Shown here: one piece after another, positions 36,070-43,151 of the stretch
How positions within the stretch are numbered: the first letter of the stretch is position 1
Layout of the letters: each line of letters begins with the position of its first letter
Assembly (NCBI RefSeq): GCF_000425885.1
Contig: NZ_AUEH01000020.1
Coordinates: 1-51,849 of the forward strand
Direction: 5' to 3'
Length of the DNA stretch: 51,849 nucleotides
Origin: Schleiferilactobacillus harbinensis DSM 16991
GTDB taxonomy: Bacteria > Bacillota > Bacilli > Lactobacillales > Lactobacillaceae
Translations under genes and position numbers: made by a program
The notes under the pieces: model-generated
The model's database searches: none
What the model was told of the DNA's origin: nothing
Seen by the model: the letters and a program-made list of their open reading frames with translations, nothing else

Positions 36070-36603
36070 TTATCTAAACTTCTCATGATTTTCGCTGCTC
36101 CACGGTTTTGTCCAATCGTGGACCCGGATCAAGTGGCGCAAGGGCTTCTCTAGAAGGCGGTTAATGCGCGTATTCCAGCCGTCAGTGTCAACAAGGGGAG
36201 CAACCAGGATCGTGTCCACGCCCGCCAGCGACCCGGCGAGAACATCGGTGAAGAATTGATCGCCAACCATCACCGCCTCTGACGCATCAATGCGGAATTC
36301 TTTCAGAGCGCGTTTGATGCCCACCGGTAACGGTTTAAGCGCCCGGGCGACAAACTGAATCGGCAAGTCGGCCAAGGCTTCAGCGACGCGATGGTGGTTG
36401 TTGTTGGACACGACGATCACCTGGATCCCTTGCTTGGCCAGCGTGCTGGCCCATGTCCGAACTTGGTCGAGGGCGTCCTTCTGGTTCCAGGGAATCAGAG
36501 TGTTGTCCAGGTCTGTGAGGACATACTTTTTCCCCCGAGCTTGGAGTTGTGCTGGGGTGACAGCGAAGATTGATGATACTTTCCAGGTTGGCCAAAAGCC
36601 CAT
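36070..36603 (-). CDS. yqeG: YqeG family HAD phosphatase
   Basis: 177 residues of the HAD-IIIA type: catalytic motif DLDNTLIPWN, motif II VVSNNN, and MVGDQFFTDVLAGSLAG. Members include mitochondrial phosphatidylglycerol phosphate phosphatase; the bacterial substrate is not established. First gene of the yqeG-yqeH-yhbY-nadD-yqeK-rsfS unit. ATG 36603 after AAGGAAGGG. Confidence 0.92.
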   Translation of the reverse strand: MGFWPTWKVSSIFAVTPAQLQARGKKYVLTDLDNTLIPWNQKDALDQVRTWASTLAKQGIQVIVVSNNNHHRVAEALADLPIQFVARALKPLPVGIKRALKEFRIDASEAVMVGDQFFTDVLAGSLAGVDTILVAPLVDTDGWNTRINRLLEKPLRHLIRVHDWTKPWSSENHEKFR

Positions 36604-36694
36604 GAACGTGCGTCCCTTCCTTGCGTTTTCTATCTTTACATTATAATGGAAAGCCGTATTGAAAGCTACCGGGGTGGATTGGAGGGGCGTTGAT

Positions 36695-36723
36695 TGCCGT
36701 GCTAAGTGCTCCGCATTGGCACT
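36695..36723 (-). repeat. Minimal end-to-end remnant of the structured repeat (copy D)
   Basis: On the minus strand it reads AGTGCCAATGC then GGAGCACTTAGCACGGCA. These are the left and right ends of copies A-C joined with the whole interior missing. Lies between the divergent yqeG and metal ATPase genes. Confidence 0.75.
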
Positions 36724-36766
36724 ACTTCCCCTGTGCATCAATGATTATTCCCAATTAATTCCAATC

Positions 36767-36808
36767 TTGATCCCCGTCAATTATTCTTTTCCTTTCCCCC
36801 CGTAAACT
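36767..36808 (+). promoter_or_regulatory. FNR/CRP-like box and candidate -10 before the metal ATPase operon
   Basis: TTGATCCCCGTCAA (36767-36780) matches the FNR consensus TTGAT-N4-ATCAA with one mismatch. The best -10 is TAAACT (36803-36808), which has no good -35. If transcription starts near 36815 the box is centred about 41-42 bp upstream, the class II activator position. The last gene of the operon is an FNR-like regulator. Confidence 0.5.
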
Positions 36809-36842
36809 GTAGTCAATCAGTAAAACGAAAGCAGGGATAAAG

Positions 36843-38732
36843 ATGTTTGTTCAACAACATAAATATCAGCTCATGGTGGCCGGTGGCGGGGCAACGGTGT
36901 TGGGCTTGGCAGCGAGTCAATGGTTGGCGGGCCCGGTGGGGGCCATACTATTGATTCTTGGCACACTGTTAGCAGGCGCGCCGATTGCCTGGAACGCATT
37001 GGCGGCGTTGCGGGTAAAGGTGATCAGCATTGAGCTCTTGGTGACTATCGCCGTGGTCGGCGCGCTGATCATCGGTGAGTATAACGAAGGGGCCATCGTC
37101 ACTTTTCTCTTTCTCTTCGGGGATTGGCTGGAAAGCAAATCATTAGCCAAGACCCGCAGCGCGATTGAGGACTTGGCCACGGCGCTGCCGGCCACGGTGA
37201 AGAAAATCAATGCTGACGGCAGTCAAATAGATACTGCCGTGACAAATTTGGCTGTTGGCGACACAATTCAGCTGGCCCCAGGGACCACCGCCCCAGTGGA
37301 CGGGCAAGTAATCGGCGGCACGGGGCTGCTGGATGAATCCCGGATCACCGGTGAACCGGAGGAGCGCCGGAAAACTGCCGGTGATCCGGTCTATTCCGGC
37401 AGCACAGTAACCAATGGCAGTCTCCAAGTGCAGGTCAGTCAAGTCGGCGATGACACAGTCTATGGCCAAATCATTGAGCTCGTCGAAGACGCGCAGGATG
37501 CGCAATCACCAGTGGCGTCGTTCATTCAGCGGTTCGCTAAGTGGTATACGCCGCTGGTCCTGCTGATTTCTCTGACGGTAGGTTTGATCACTCGGGACAC
37601 CCGCTTGGCCATCACAATTTTGGTGCTCGGCTGCCCCGGGGCCTTGGTGATCGGCGCACCGGTGACCAACGTTGTCGGAATTGGTACCGGGGCCAAACAA
37701 GGCTTGCTGCTGAAAGGCGGCGACGTGGCCAGCGCGCTGAATCAAATCGATACGCTGGTGTTCGACAAAACTGGGACGCTCACCGCAGGTCGGACCAGTG
37801 TGCAACATGTTGATTGGTTCGTTGACCCGGCAGACAGAAAGCAATGGCTGGGGCACATTGCTGCCGCTGAGAAACAAAGCAGCCATCCCCTGAGCCAAGC
37901 GCTCATTACTTACGCCGACCAACATGACGCCGCTGCTGATGCGGCAGCTTCCGAAGCACCGCAGGTGGTGGCTGGTCAAGGCTTGACCGTCAGTACACTG
38001 GCTATCGGCAATGCCCAGCTCATGACCAGCCGTGGGGTCAGCCTACCGGCATTACCCGCGTCCACTGCTTCTCTGGTTTATGTTGCGGCTGGTACGGACT
38101 TGATTGCCCGATTTGCCATCACCGACCCCGTCCGACCGCAAGCTCGGGAAACCATGGCGGCATTACGAAAACAAGGTATCCAGCACCTCATCATGCTCTC
38201 CGGAGACACACCAGCGGCCGCCCAACGAATTGGTAATCAGATTGGTCTGGACGAAGCCAAAGGCGGCCTGCTGCCGGCGGATAAAGCCGCCTACATCAAG
38301 CAGCTGCAAGCTCACAGTCAGCATGTCGCCTTTGTCGGGGACGGGATCAACGACAGCCCCTCTCTGGCCCAAGCCGATGTCGGTATCGCCATGGGCAGCG
38401 GCACGGACGTGGCCATGGACACCGCAGACGTTATTCTGATGAATAATGCCCTGCCCGCCTTGAATCGGCTTTTCACACTGGCTCGCCGGATGACCCGCAA
38501 TGTCACAGAGAACATTGCCCTGGCTGTGGGCACCGTTGCTCTGCTTCTGCTAGGCTTGATCGCCGGTTTGGTGACCATGGGCAGCGGCATGCTGGTTCAT
38601 GAGGCCAGTATCTTGCTGGTGATCGCCAACGCACTGCGGCTGCGCCGCATTCCTCAGAAAAAAGCAGCAAACTTGACGCCGGTCAATTTTTCTAACGCCG
38701 TTGTGCCGGATAATAACCATGAAAGCCATTAG
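36843..38732 (+). CDS. Heavy-metal translocating P1B-type ATPase with CPG motif
   Basis: 629 residues with no N-terminal metal-binding domain. Visible: actuator TGE in DESRITGEPEERR (169-171), phosphorylated Asp308 in DKTGTLT, the P1B HP motif SSHPL (348-349), GDGIND hinge and DVGIAMGSGTDVA. The transmembrane metal motif is Cys264-Pro-Gly in LGCPGALVIGAP, in place of CPC, and the last helices read MLVHEASILLVIANALRL. Metal is therefore unclear; the locus (separate HMA chaperone, Dps-like protein, FLP regulator) suggests metal export or iron/redox handling. Starts an operon of four genes. Confidence 0.9.
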   Translation: MFVQQHKYQLMVAGGGATVLGLAASQWLAGPVGAILLILGTLLAGAPIAWNALAALRVKVISIELLVTIAVVGALIIGEYNEGAIVTFLFLFGDWLESKSLAKTRSAIEDLATALPATVKKINADGSQIDTAVTNLAVGDTIQLAPGTTAPVDGQVIGGTGLLDESRITGEPEERRKTAGDPVYSGSTVTNGSLQVQVSQVGDDTVYGQIIELVEDAQDAQSPVASFIQRFAKWYTPLVLLISLTVGLITRDTRLAITILVLGCPGALVIGAPVTNVVGIGTGAKQGLLLKGGDVASALNQIDTLVFDKTGTLTAGRTSVQHVDWFVDPADRKQWLGHIAAAEKQSSHPLSQALITYADQHDAAADAAASEAPQVVAGQGLTVSTLAIGNAQLMTSRGVSLPALPASTASLVYVAAGTDLIARFAITDPVRPQARETMAALRKQGIQHLIMLSGDTPAAAQRIGNQIGLDEAKGGLLPADKAAYIKQLQAHSQHVAFVGDGINDSPSLAQADVGIAMGSGTDVAMDTADVILMNNALPALNRLFTLARRMTRNVTENIALAVGTVALLLLGLIAGLVTMGSGMLVHEASILLVIANALRLRRIPQKKAANLTPVNFSNAVVPDNNHESH

Positions 38733-38749
38733 GAAAGGAAAATTCAACA

Positions 38750-38977
38750 ATGCAAAAAGTAACGATCAAACTCGGCGGCATTACCTGCCCCAGCTGCCTG
38801 CAAAAAATTGAAGGGGCCATGCACCAAATTAACGGCGTGCAAAGCGCCAAAGTCTTATTCAACGCCAGCAAACTGAAGGCCGTCATTGACCCGGCCCAAA
38901 CTGACGCGCAAATCCTGGCTGACGCGGTGACCAAGCTGGGCTACTCCGTCGCCGCAATCAAGAAACAGGAGGCTTAA
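38750..38977 (+). CDS. CopZ-like heavy-metal-associated (HMA) domain protein
   Basis: 75 residues, a single ferredoxin-like HMA fold with the metal site GGITCPSCLQKIE, where C-x-x-C is typical of copper or zinc chaperones. 17 bp after the ATPase, which lacks its own HMA domain, so this is the likely delivery partner in trans. Confidence 0.92.
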   Translation: MQKVTIKLGGITCPSCLQKIEGAMHQINGVQSAKVLFNASKLKAVIDPAQTDAQILADAVTKLGYSVAAIKKQEA

Positions 38978-38980
38978 CCC

Positions 38981-39538
38981 ATGACCACTGCTGAAATTGA
39001 GACCGCCTATGCGGCGGAACAAAAACAAGTTGATCACGATCACCACGTCCCCTCAGCCGGCGCCATGTGCGGCCACATTATTGCCAACAACGTCGTTCTC
39101 GCCACAAAGATCCAGCAAATGCGCTGGACGCTGACCGGCGCTGCCCAGGCTGCCGACGAGAAGCTGCTCTGGCAGTTCACCAAGGACCTGACCCGCCAAC
39201 GGGACAGTTTGATTTCTGCCCTGCTCGACGAAGGGGAAAACATTCCCACAACGACCGCCGAATTCACCCAGTACACCATGCTGAAGGAAGACCCGCGAAT
39301 CAAGTACGCCACCGCCGACCAGATGATGGCACTTGTGGTTGAAGACCTGGACACCAGCATGATGTTCATCACCCGGGCCATTGCCCTGGCAGAACAGGAA
39401 GAAAAGCGGCCCCTGGCTCTGGAGTTGACGCATCTGTTAGGATGGTATCAGCACAGTCTGCGCCAATTGCAGGATCGCCTGGGCCGACCCTTGACCGCTG
39501 GCCGCCCACTATTGGCCGAAGACGATGATGATGACTAA
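38981..39538 (+). CDS. Dps-like ferritin-fold protein with degenerate ferroxidase site
   Basis: 185 residues of four-helix bundle. The RWTLTG segment aligns with the Dps HWNVKG region, and ALLDEGENIPTTTAEFTQY with the Dps LGG-x-P-x-x-T region. The usual ferroxidase His before that Trp is absent (KIQQMRW). A His/Asp-rich N-terminus (DHDHH) and a run of acidic residues at the C-terminus could bind metal. AGGAGG precedes the ATG; only 3 bp from the HMA gene. The Dps assignment is moderate. Confidence 0.7.
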   Translation: MTTAEIETAYAAEQKQVDHDHHVPSAGAMCGHIIANNVVLATKIQQMRWTLTGAAQAADEKLLWQFTKDLTRQRDSLISALLDEGENIPTTTAEFTQYTMLKEDPRIKYATADQMMALVVEDLDTSMMFITRAIALAEQEEKRPLALELTHLLGWYQHSLRQLQDRLGRPLTAGRPLLAEDDDDD

Positions 39539-39559
39539 GTAAGAAAGGACTGACCGCCC

Positions 39560-40204
39560 ATGGCAACCGTATTACACCACTGTACCCGCCTGGTGCCGCT
39601 GTTTGCGGATCTGTCGCAATCGGCGAAAGACGAGATTGACGCCCTCACCCAGGATCGGCAGTTGCAAAAAGGCGAACAGATCACCCGTCCCGGCGACGGA
39701 GAGCGGTTAGTCGTGGTCGCCCATGGATTGTTGAAGACCTACCAGCTTTCTGCCAGCGGCAAAGAACAATTGCTGTCGATCACCAAACCGGGCGGTTACG
39801 TCGGCGAACAAGCGCTGCTCGGCGCGCCAAATCCCAACGCCTACACGGAAGCCTTGCAGGCCAGCACGGTCTGCTTCATTGACCGCAGTGACTTCACCCG
39901 GCTGCTGCTGGACCATCCCCGCTTAAGCGTGGCCCTGCTCACCGCCACCGCCAAAAAGATCCAGCGGGCCGAGCAGCAAACCGGTTATCTGGCGGATGAA
40001 TCCGTCCCCGACCGGATCCAGGCTTATCTGCAGGATCTGCGCACGGAGGCTGGCACCGATACCGTGACAATTCCCTTCGCTTGGAAAGAACTAGCCAACT
40101 ATTTAGGTACGACGCCGGAAACCATGTCTCGACAGTTGAAGATCATGACCACTGCCGGCATGATTTCACGGCAAGGTAAAACGATCACCTTTTTATGTCA
40201 ATGA
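39560..40204 (+). CDS. CRP/FNR-family redox regulator (FLP type)
   Basis: 214 residues: cyclic-nucleotide-binding-like beta barrel (KGEQITRPGDGERLVVVAHG, GGYVGEQALLG) and winged HTH with the recognition helix LANYLGTTPETMSRQLKIM. Cys8 and Cys105 are 97 residues apart, the same spacing as the Cys5/Cys102 redox pair I recall for Lactobacillus casei FLP; no iron-sulfur cysteine cluster is present. Probably a thiol-based oxygen or peroxide sensor that controls its own operon. Followed by a terminator. Confidence 0.85.
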   Translation: MATVLHHCTRLVPLFADLSQSAKDEIDALTQDRQLQKGEQITRPGDGERLVVVAHGLLKTYQLSASGKEQLLSITKPGGYVGEQALLGAPNPNAYTEALQASTVCFIDRSDFTRLLLDHPRLSVALLTATAKKIQRAEQQTGYLADESVPDRIQAYLQDLRTEAGTDTVTIPFAWKELANYLGTTPETMSRQLKIMTTAGMISRQGKTITFLCQ

Positions 40205-40215
40205 TACCCAATACA

Positions 40216-40250
40216 TGCCCGCCAACGCATTCCCGCTGGCGGGCATTTTC
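40216..40250 (+). terminator. Terminator of the metal ATPase-flp operon
   Basis: TGCCCGCCA with TGGCGGGCA around a 12-nt loop, followed by TTTTCTTT. Confidence 0.88.
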
Positions 40251-40280
40251 TTTACCCATCGTTTACCTAAAACACGAACA

Positions 40281-40376
40281 ATATTCGAACTTTTGCAGTT
40301 GACTTTCTCTCTGCCGTTCGTTATAGTACCAGAGGCACATTGACAGAAGTTACCGTTCCGATTAATGTTCGGATTT
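40281..40376 (+). promoter_or_regulatory. guaC promoter with PurR-box matches
   Basis: TTGACT (40299-40304) and TATAGT (40322-40327) with 17-bp spacing. On the minus strand 40364-40376 reads AAATCCGAACATT, an exact fit to the PurBox AWWWCCGAACWWT. ATATTCGAACTTT (40281-40293) on the plus strand fits with one mismatch. One box lies upstream of the -35, the other in the leader just before the RBS. Confidence 0.72.
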
Positions 40377-40390
40377 GGAGGAATAGTACA

Positions 40391-41368
40391 ATGAATGTAT
40401 TTGATTACGAAGATATCCAATTAATTCCCAACAAGTGTATCGTGAAGAGCCGTAAGGAATGTGACACATCCGTCACCCTTGGCGGCCGCACTTTCAAGAT
40501 TCCGGTGGTCCCCGCTAACATGCAAACCATTATTGATGACCCCCTGGCGATGTGGTTAGCCAATAATGGCTACTTCTACATCATGCACCGGTTCCATCCG
40601 GAGACCCGGGCCGATTTCGTAGCCAACATGCACGATCACGACTTATACGCCTCCATCTCCGTCGGCGTGAAAGACAGTGAATTCGATTTTATTGAAGAAT
40701 TGGCGGCTAAAGAACTGGTTCCTGAATACATCACCATCGACATTGCCCACGGCCATTCCCAAGTCGTGATCGACATGATTCATCAAATTAAGAAGTACTT
40801 GCCGCAATCCTTCGTTATTGCCGGTAACGTCGGCACACCAGAAGCCGTCCGGGAGTTGGAAAACGCCGGCGCTGACGCCACAAAGGTCGGCATCGGACCA
40901 GGCAAGGTCTGCATCACTAAGCTGAAGACCGGCTTTGGTACCGGCGGCTGGCAGCTGGCGGCTGTGCAGTGGTGTGCTAAAGCAGCGCGCAAGCCGATCA
41001 TCGCTGATGGCGGCATCCGCCACAACGGCGACATTGCCAAGTCCATCCGTTTCGGCGCCACGATGTGCATGATCGGTTCCCTCTTTGCCGGCCATGAAGA
41101 AACACCGGGCCAAAAGGTGACCGTCGACGGCGAACAGTTCCAGGAATACTATGGCTCAGCGTCTGAGTTCCAGACTGGTTCCCACCATAACGTGGAGGGC
41201 AAGAAGATGCTGGTCCCCGTTAAGGGTAAGATTTCTGATACGCTGAAGGAAATGCAAGAAGACCTGCAATCCAGTATCTCTTACGCCGGCGGCCGGGATT
41301 TGGAATCCCTGCGGAAAGTGGACTATGTTGTTGTGAAGAACTCGATTTTTAATGGTGACGTGTTCTAA
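40391..41368 (+). CDS. guaC: GMP reductase
   Basis: Reduces GMP to IMP with NADPH, balancing A and G nucleotides. 325 residues of the IMPDH/GMPR barrel; the catalytic Cys174 lies in [13 protein letters not shown], with [15 protein letters not shown] and the EYYGSAS segment. No CBS insertion, as expected for GuaC2-type GMP reductases. ATG 40391 after TTGGAGG. Confidence 0.95.
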   Translation: MNVFDYEDIQLIPNKCIVKSRKECDTSVTLGGRTFKIPVVPANMQTIIDDPLAMWLANNGYFYIMHRFHPETRADFVANMHDHDLYASISVGVKDSEFDFIEELAAKELVPEYITIDIAHGHSQVVIDMIHQIKKYLPQSFVIAGNVGTPEAVRELENAGADATKVGIGPGKVCITKLKTGFGTGGWQLAAVQWCAKAARKPIIADGGIRHNGDIAKSIRFGATMCMIGSLFAGHEETPGQKVTVDGEQFQEYYGSASEFQTGSHHNVEGKKMLVPVKGKISDTLKEMQEDLQSSISYAGGRDLESLRKVDYVVVKNSIFNGDVF

Positions 41369-41385
41369 CATTCATATATAATGAC

Positions 41386-41436
41386 AAAAGGACCGGGTAC
41401 CAGAATCCATCACGGATGCTGGTACCCGGTCTTTTG
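41386..41436 (+). terminator. guaC terminator
   Basis: AAAAGACCGGGTACCAG-type stem (17-18 bp) pairing with CTGGTACCCGGTCTTTT. The complementary A-run on the other side means it may also stop the small minus-strand genes that follow. Confidence 0.88.
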
Positions 41437-41462
41437 GGCGCCATTTGTATCTGCTAACCTGT

Positions 41463-41627
41463 TTACCGACCCGTCAAGAAATCAAGGACAACTTTGACGA
41501 GATCATTGGACCATTGGCTGGTCTGCGGCCAAATCATTGCAATAACGAAGTATGCCAACAGACCGGCCAACGCCGCCAAGACATAATGGGTCTTCTTCGT
41601 TTTCTTTGGTTTAACTTGTTGTTCCAT
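41463..41627 (-). CDS. Small single-pass membrane protein, paralogue 2 of a tandem pair
   Basis: 54 residues, unrecognised family. Basic start (MEQQVKPKKTKKTHY), one transmembrane helix (VLAALAGLLAYFVIAMIW), then PQTSQWSNDLVKVVLDFLTGR. The C-terminal half matches the upstream neighbour at 41651-41800 (WP-x-x-SQ and VKVVLDF). Strong RBS GAGGAAGGTGA before the ATG. The upstream leaders of both genes also match. Function unknown; type I toxin, bacteriocin-like or envelope peptide are all possible. Confidence 0.72.
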   Translation of the reverse strand: MEQQVKPKKTKKTHYVLAALAGLLAYFVIAMIWPQTSQWSNDLVKVVLDFLTGR

Positions 41628-41650
41628 CAAGGTCACCTTCCTCAGCGAGC

Positions 41651-41800
41651 TTAGAAGCTATGGAAGAAATCGAGCACAACTTTTACAATGTGATTCGCAA
41701 ATTCCTGGCTTGCCGGCCACACAGTAGACAGAACAAGCCACGTCATCAGGCCGATCATCCAGCCGTACAGGGATTTCCTCGCTTTAACGTCTTCTTCCAC
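41651..41800 (-). CDS. Small single-pass membrane protein, paralogue 1 of a tandem pair
   Basis: 49 residues from a GTG at 41800: short charged head (MEEDVKARKS), one transmembrane helix (WMIGLMTWLVLSTVW), then PASQEFANHIVKVVLDFFHSF. I chose this start because the bases before it (GGGAAAGTGACCGTG) line up with those before the neighbour's ATG (GGAAGGTGACCTTG). It precedes the neighbour by 23 bp and has a good promoter. No known family recognised. Confidence 0.68.
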   Translation of the reverse strand: MEEDVKARKSLYGWMIGLMTWLVLSTVWPASQEFANHIVKVVLDFFHSF

Positions 41801-41840
41801 CACGGTCACTTTCCCACATTTTGAAATCGGTTCCAAACTG

Positions 41841-41869
41841 ATTATACTGGAATATTGACTTGCTCACAA
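41841..41869 (-). promoter_or_regulatory. Promoter of the small membrane protein pair
   Basis: On the minus strand TTGTGA (41864-41869) and a perfect TATAAT (41841-41846), 17 bp apart. Confidence 0.72.
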
Positions 41870-42048
41870 GATATTTATATTACGCGTCAGGATGGTCCGG
41901 TGCTCAGCATATCACTAGGCAAAAATGGCCGCAGATTATATAATGGAATCGGATACAAGTCGTCTCTTGGTATCCTTGGCCCTCACCGATCATTCAGTCG
42001 CAATTGTTACCGTCGTACACCATTTAGTGGTGCGAGGGGGTCCTGATC

Positions 42049-42396
42049 ATGACCAATCACAAATTAGGCCGCGGCAGTCTGGCTTTTCCCTTTCTGCTTA
42101 TATTTATGGCCTTCAACATGGTCCATCTGGTTTATCCGCAAAAAACGACGTTAGGCCTGCTGCTTTTGCCGAATGAAGCACTCGAAGAGGTCGTTTCCCT
42201 GTTACTGTTAGGCGGCGCCATTTATCTGGCCTGGCGCTATCGGGATGATCTCTTTACTGGCGTGACCCGTTGGCTGCTGAAAGCGCTGGGTGTGATTATG
42301 TTGGGTATTGTGGTGATTATTCTGTTGGGCGAAATTTTTAGAGATTTTTACATGATACGGTATCAAAAACGATCATGCCGGCAAAAATCGGCATGA
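42049..42396 (+). CDS. Unknown small polytopic membrane protein
   Basis: 115 residues with three predicted transmembrane helices (about 11-29, 45-61, 75-95) and a basic C-terminus. No domain recognised. RBS GAGGGGGTCC before the ATG. A TATAAT at 41939-41944 with a poor -35 could be its promoter, with a CACCATTTAGTGGTG hairpin in the leader. The 3' end is made by the left arm of the terminator hairpin. Confidence 0.6.
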   Translation: MTNHKLGRGSLAFPFLLIFMAFNMVHLVYPQKTTLGLLLLPNEALEEVVSLLLLGGAIYLAWRYRDDLFTGVTRWLLKALGVIMLGIVVIILLGEIFRDFYMIRYQKRSCRQKSA

Positions 42397-42406
42397 TCGT
42401 TTTTTG
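42366..42406. terminator. Bidirectional terminator overlapping a gene end
   Basis: AAAACGATCATGCCG pairs perfectly with CGGCATGATCGTTTT around an 11-nt loop, with A and T runs on both sides. Serves the plus-strand membrane gene and the converging sigma operon. Its left arm encodes the last residues of the 115-residue protein. Confidence 0.9.
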
Positions 42407-42412
42407 GTCGGC

Positions 42413-42679
42413 TCACTGGCCCTGCCAAGTGACGGATATTTTACCTTTTGCATCAGTTCCATAAAGATGCAAGATAATCGAATCTCCCTGCGTCCATTGA
42501 CTAAAGTCATAGGGCTCGCCATTTTGCACGTCAATCAGGCGCCCTGGAGTATCTTTATCAACGGACACCCCGACTTGCACTTTACCGCTGGTGAGCTGGC
42601 GATCGACGGTGAATACTTTATCGGCGCCTTTCTTCACCGTGATTGTTTGGGTTCGTTCACCATTTAAACGGATCAGCAT
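42413..42679 (-). pseudogene. C-terminal extracytoplasmic domain, out of frame with the zinc-ribbon gene
   Basis: About 88 residues from an internal ATG (MLIRLNGERTQTITVKKG) forming a beta-rich stretch (VFTVDRQLTSGKVQVGVSV ... GDSIILHLYGTDAKGKISVTW). It overlaps the end of the zinc-ribbon gene in the +1 frame. In related multi-domain proteins such a domain follows the zinc ribbon and helix directly, so a frameshift has probably split one gene, though a separate overlapping gene with its own AAGGAAG site is possible. Confidence 0.5.
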
Positions 42680-43151
42680 CGAATTTCCAGCTTCCTTCAT
42701 TCTTCACCGTTTGGGTGGGCACGAAGGATGCCGACCCAATCGCATGGGAAAAGGCTAAACTGCCGAACATGCCCAGCATACCGAGAAAGACCAGAACGAT
42801 TGCGACGATCGCACCTATCAGCGGGGCCTTGCTGGTCGGTGTGAAGCTGGTCTTGGCGGCATCGCCCAGCAACTGGCCGCAGTGACCGCAATACGGCTGG
42901 CTGGCATCGGTCTTCGCCCCGCAATGGGGACAAGTGACCTGGGCATGACGCCGGCCAATTAAGAAGTACAGGAGCAGGCCAATCAAATTGGGAATCAGCA
43001 CCACGACCACTGTCCACATGCCGGCATCCAGACTGCGTGTCCGGGCATCTTTGTATGTCCAAATGCCCAACAGTACAGTGCTCAGCAACAGCAAAACAAA
43101 AATGACGATCATGACCATGGGCAAGCCCCAGTACAAGTTATAACTCATCAT
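42657..43151 (-). CDS. Zinc-ribbon membrane protein with PLDc_N-like helices
   Basis: 164 residues: two transmembrane helices with the PLD-nuclease-N pattern (GIWTYKDARTRSLDAGMW ... NLIGLLLYFLIGRR), a zinc ribbon CPHCGAKTD...CGHCGQLL, and a third helix (IGAIVAIVLVFLGMLGMFG) leading outside. The frame stops soon after this helix at TGA 42657. Third gene of the sigma operon; its ATG overlaps the anti-sigma stop (TCATGATGA). Possible sensor of envelope state. Confidence 0.75.
   Translation of the reverse strand: MMSYNLYWGLPMVMIVIFVLLLLSTVLLGIWTYKDARTRSLDAGMWTVVVVLIPNLIGLLLYFLIGRRHAQVTCPHCGAKTDASQPYCGHCGQLLGDAAKTSFTPTSKAPLIGAIVAIVLVFLGMLGMFGSLAFSHAIGSASFVPTQTVKNEGSWKFDADPFKW

Noticed and set aside
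42657-42680. Programmed frameshift at TTTAAATGGTGA
   Set aside because: The sequence does not fit the N-NNW-WWH slippery rule in the zero frame and no stimulatory hairpin is evident; a plain mutation or separate gene is simpler.
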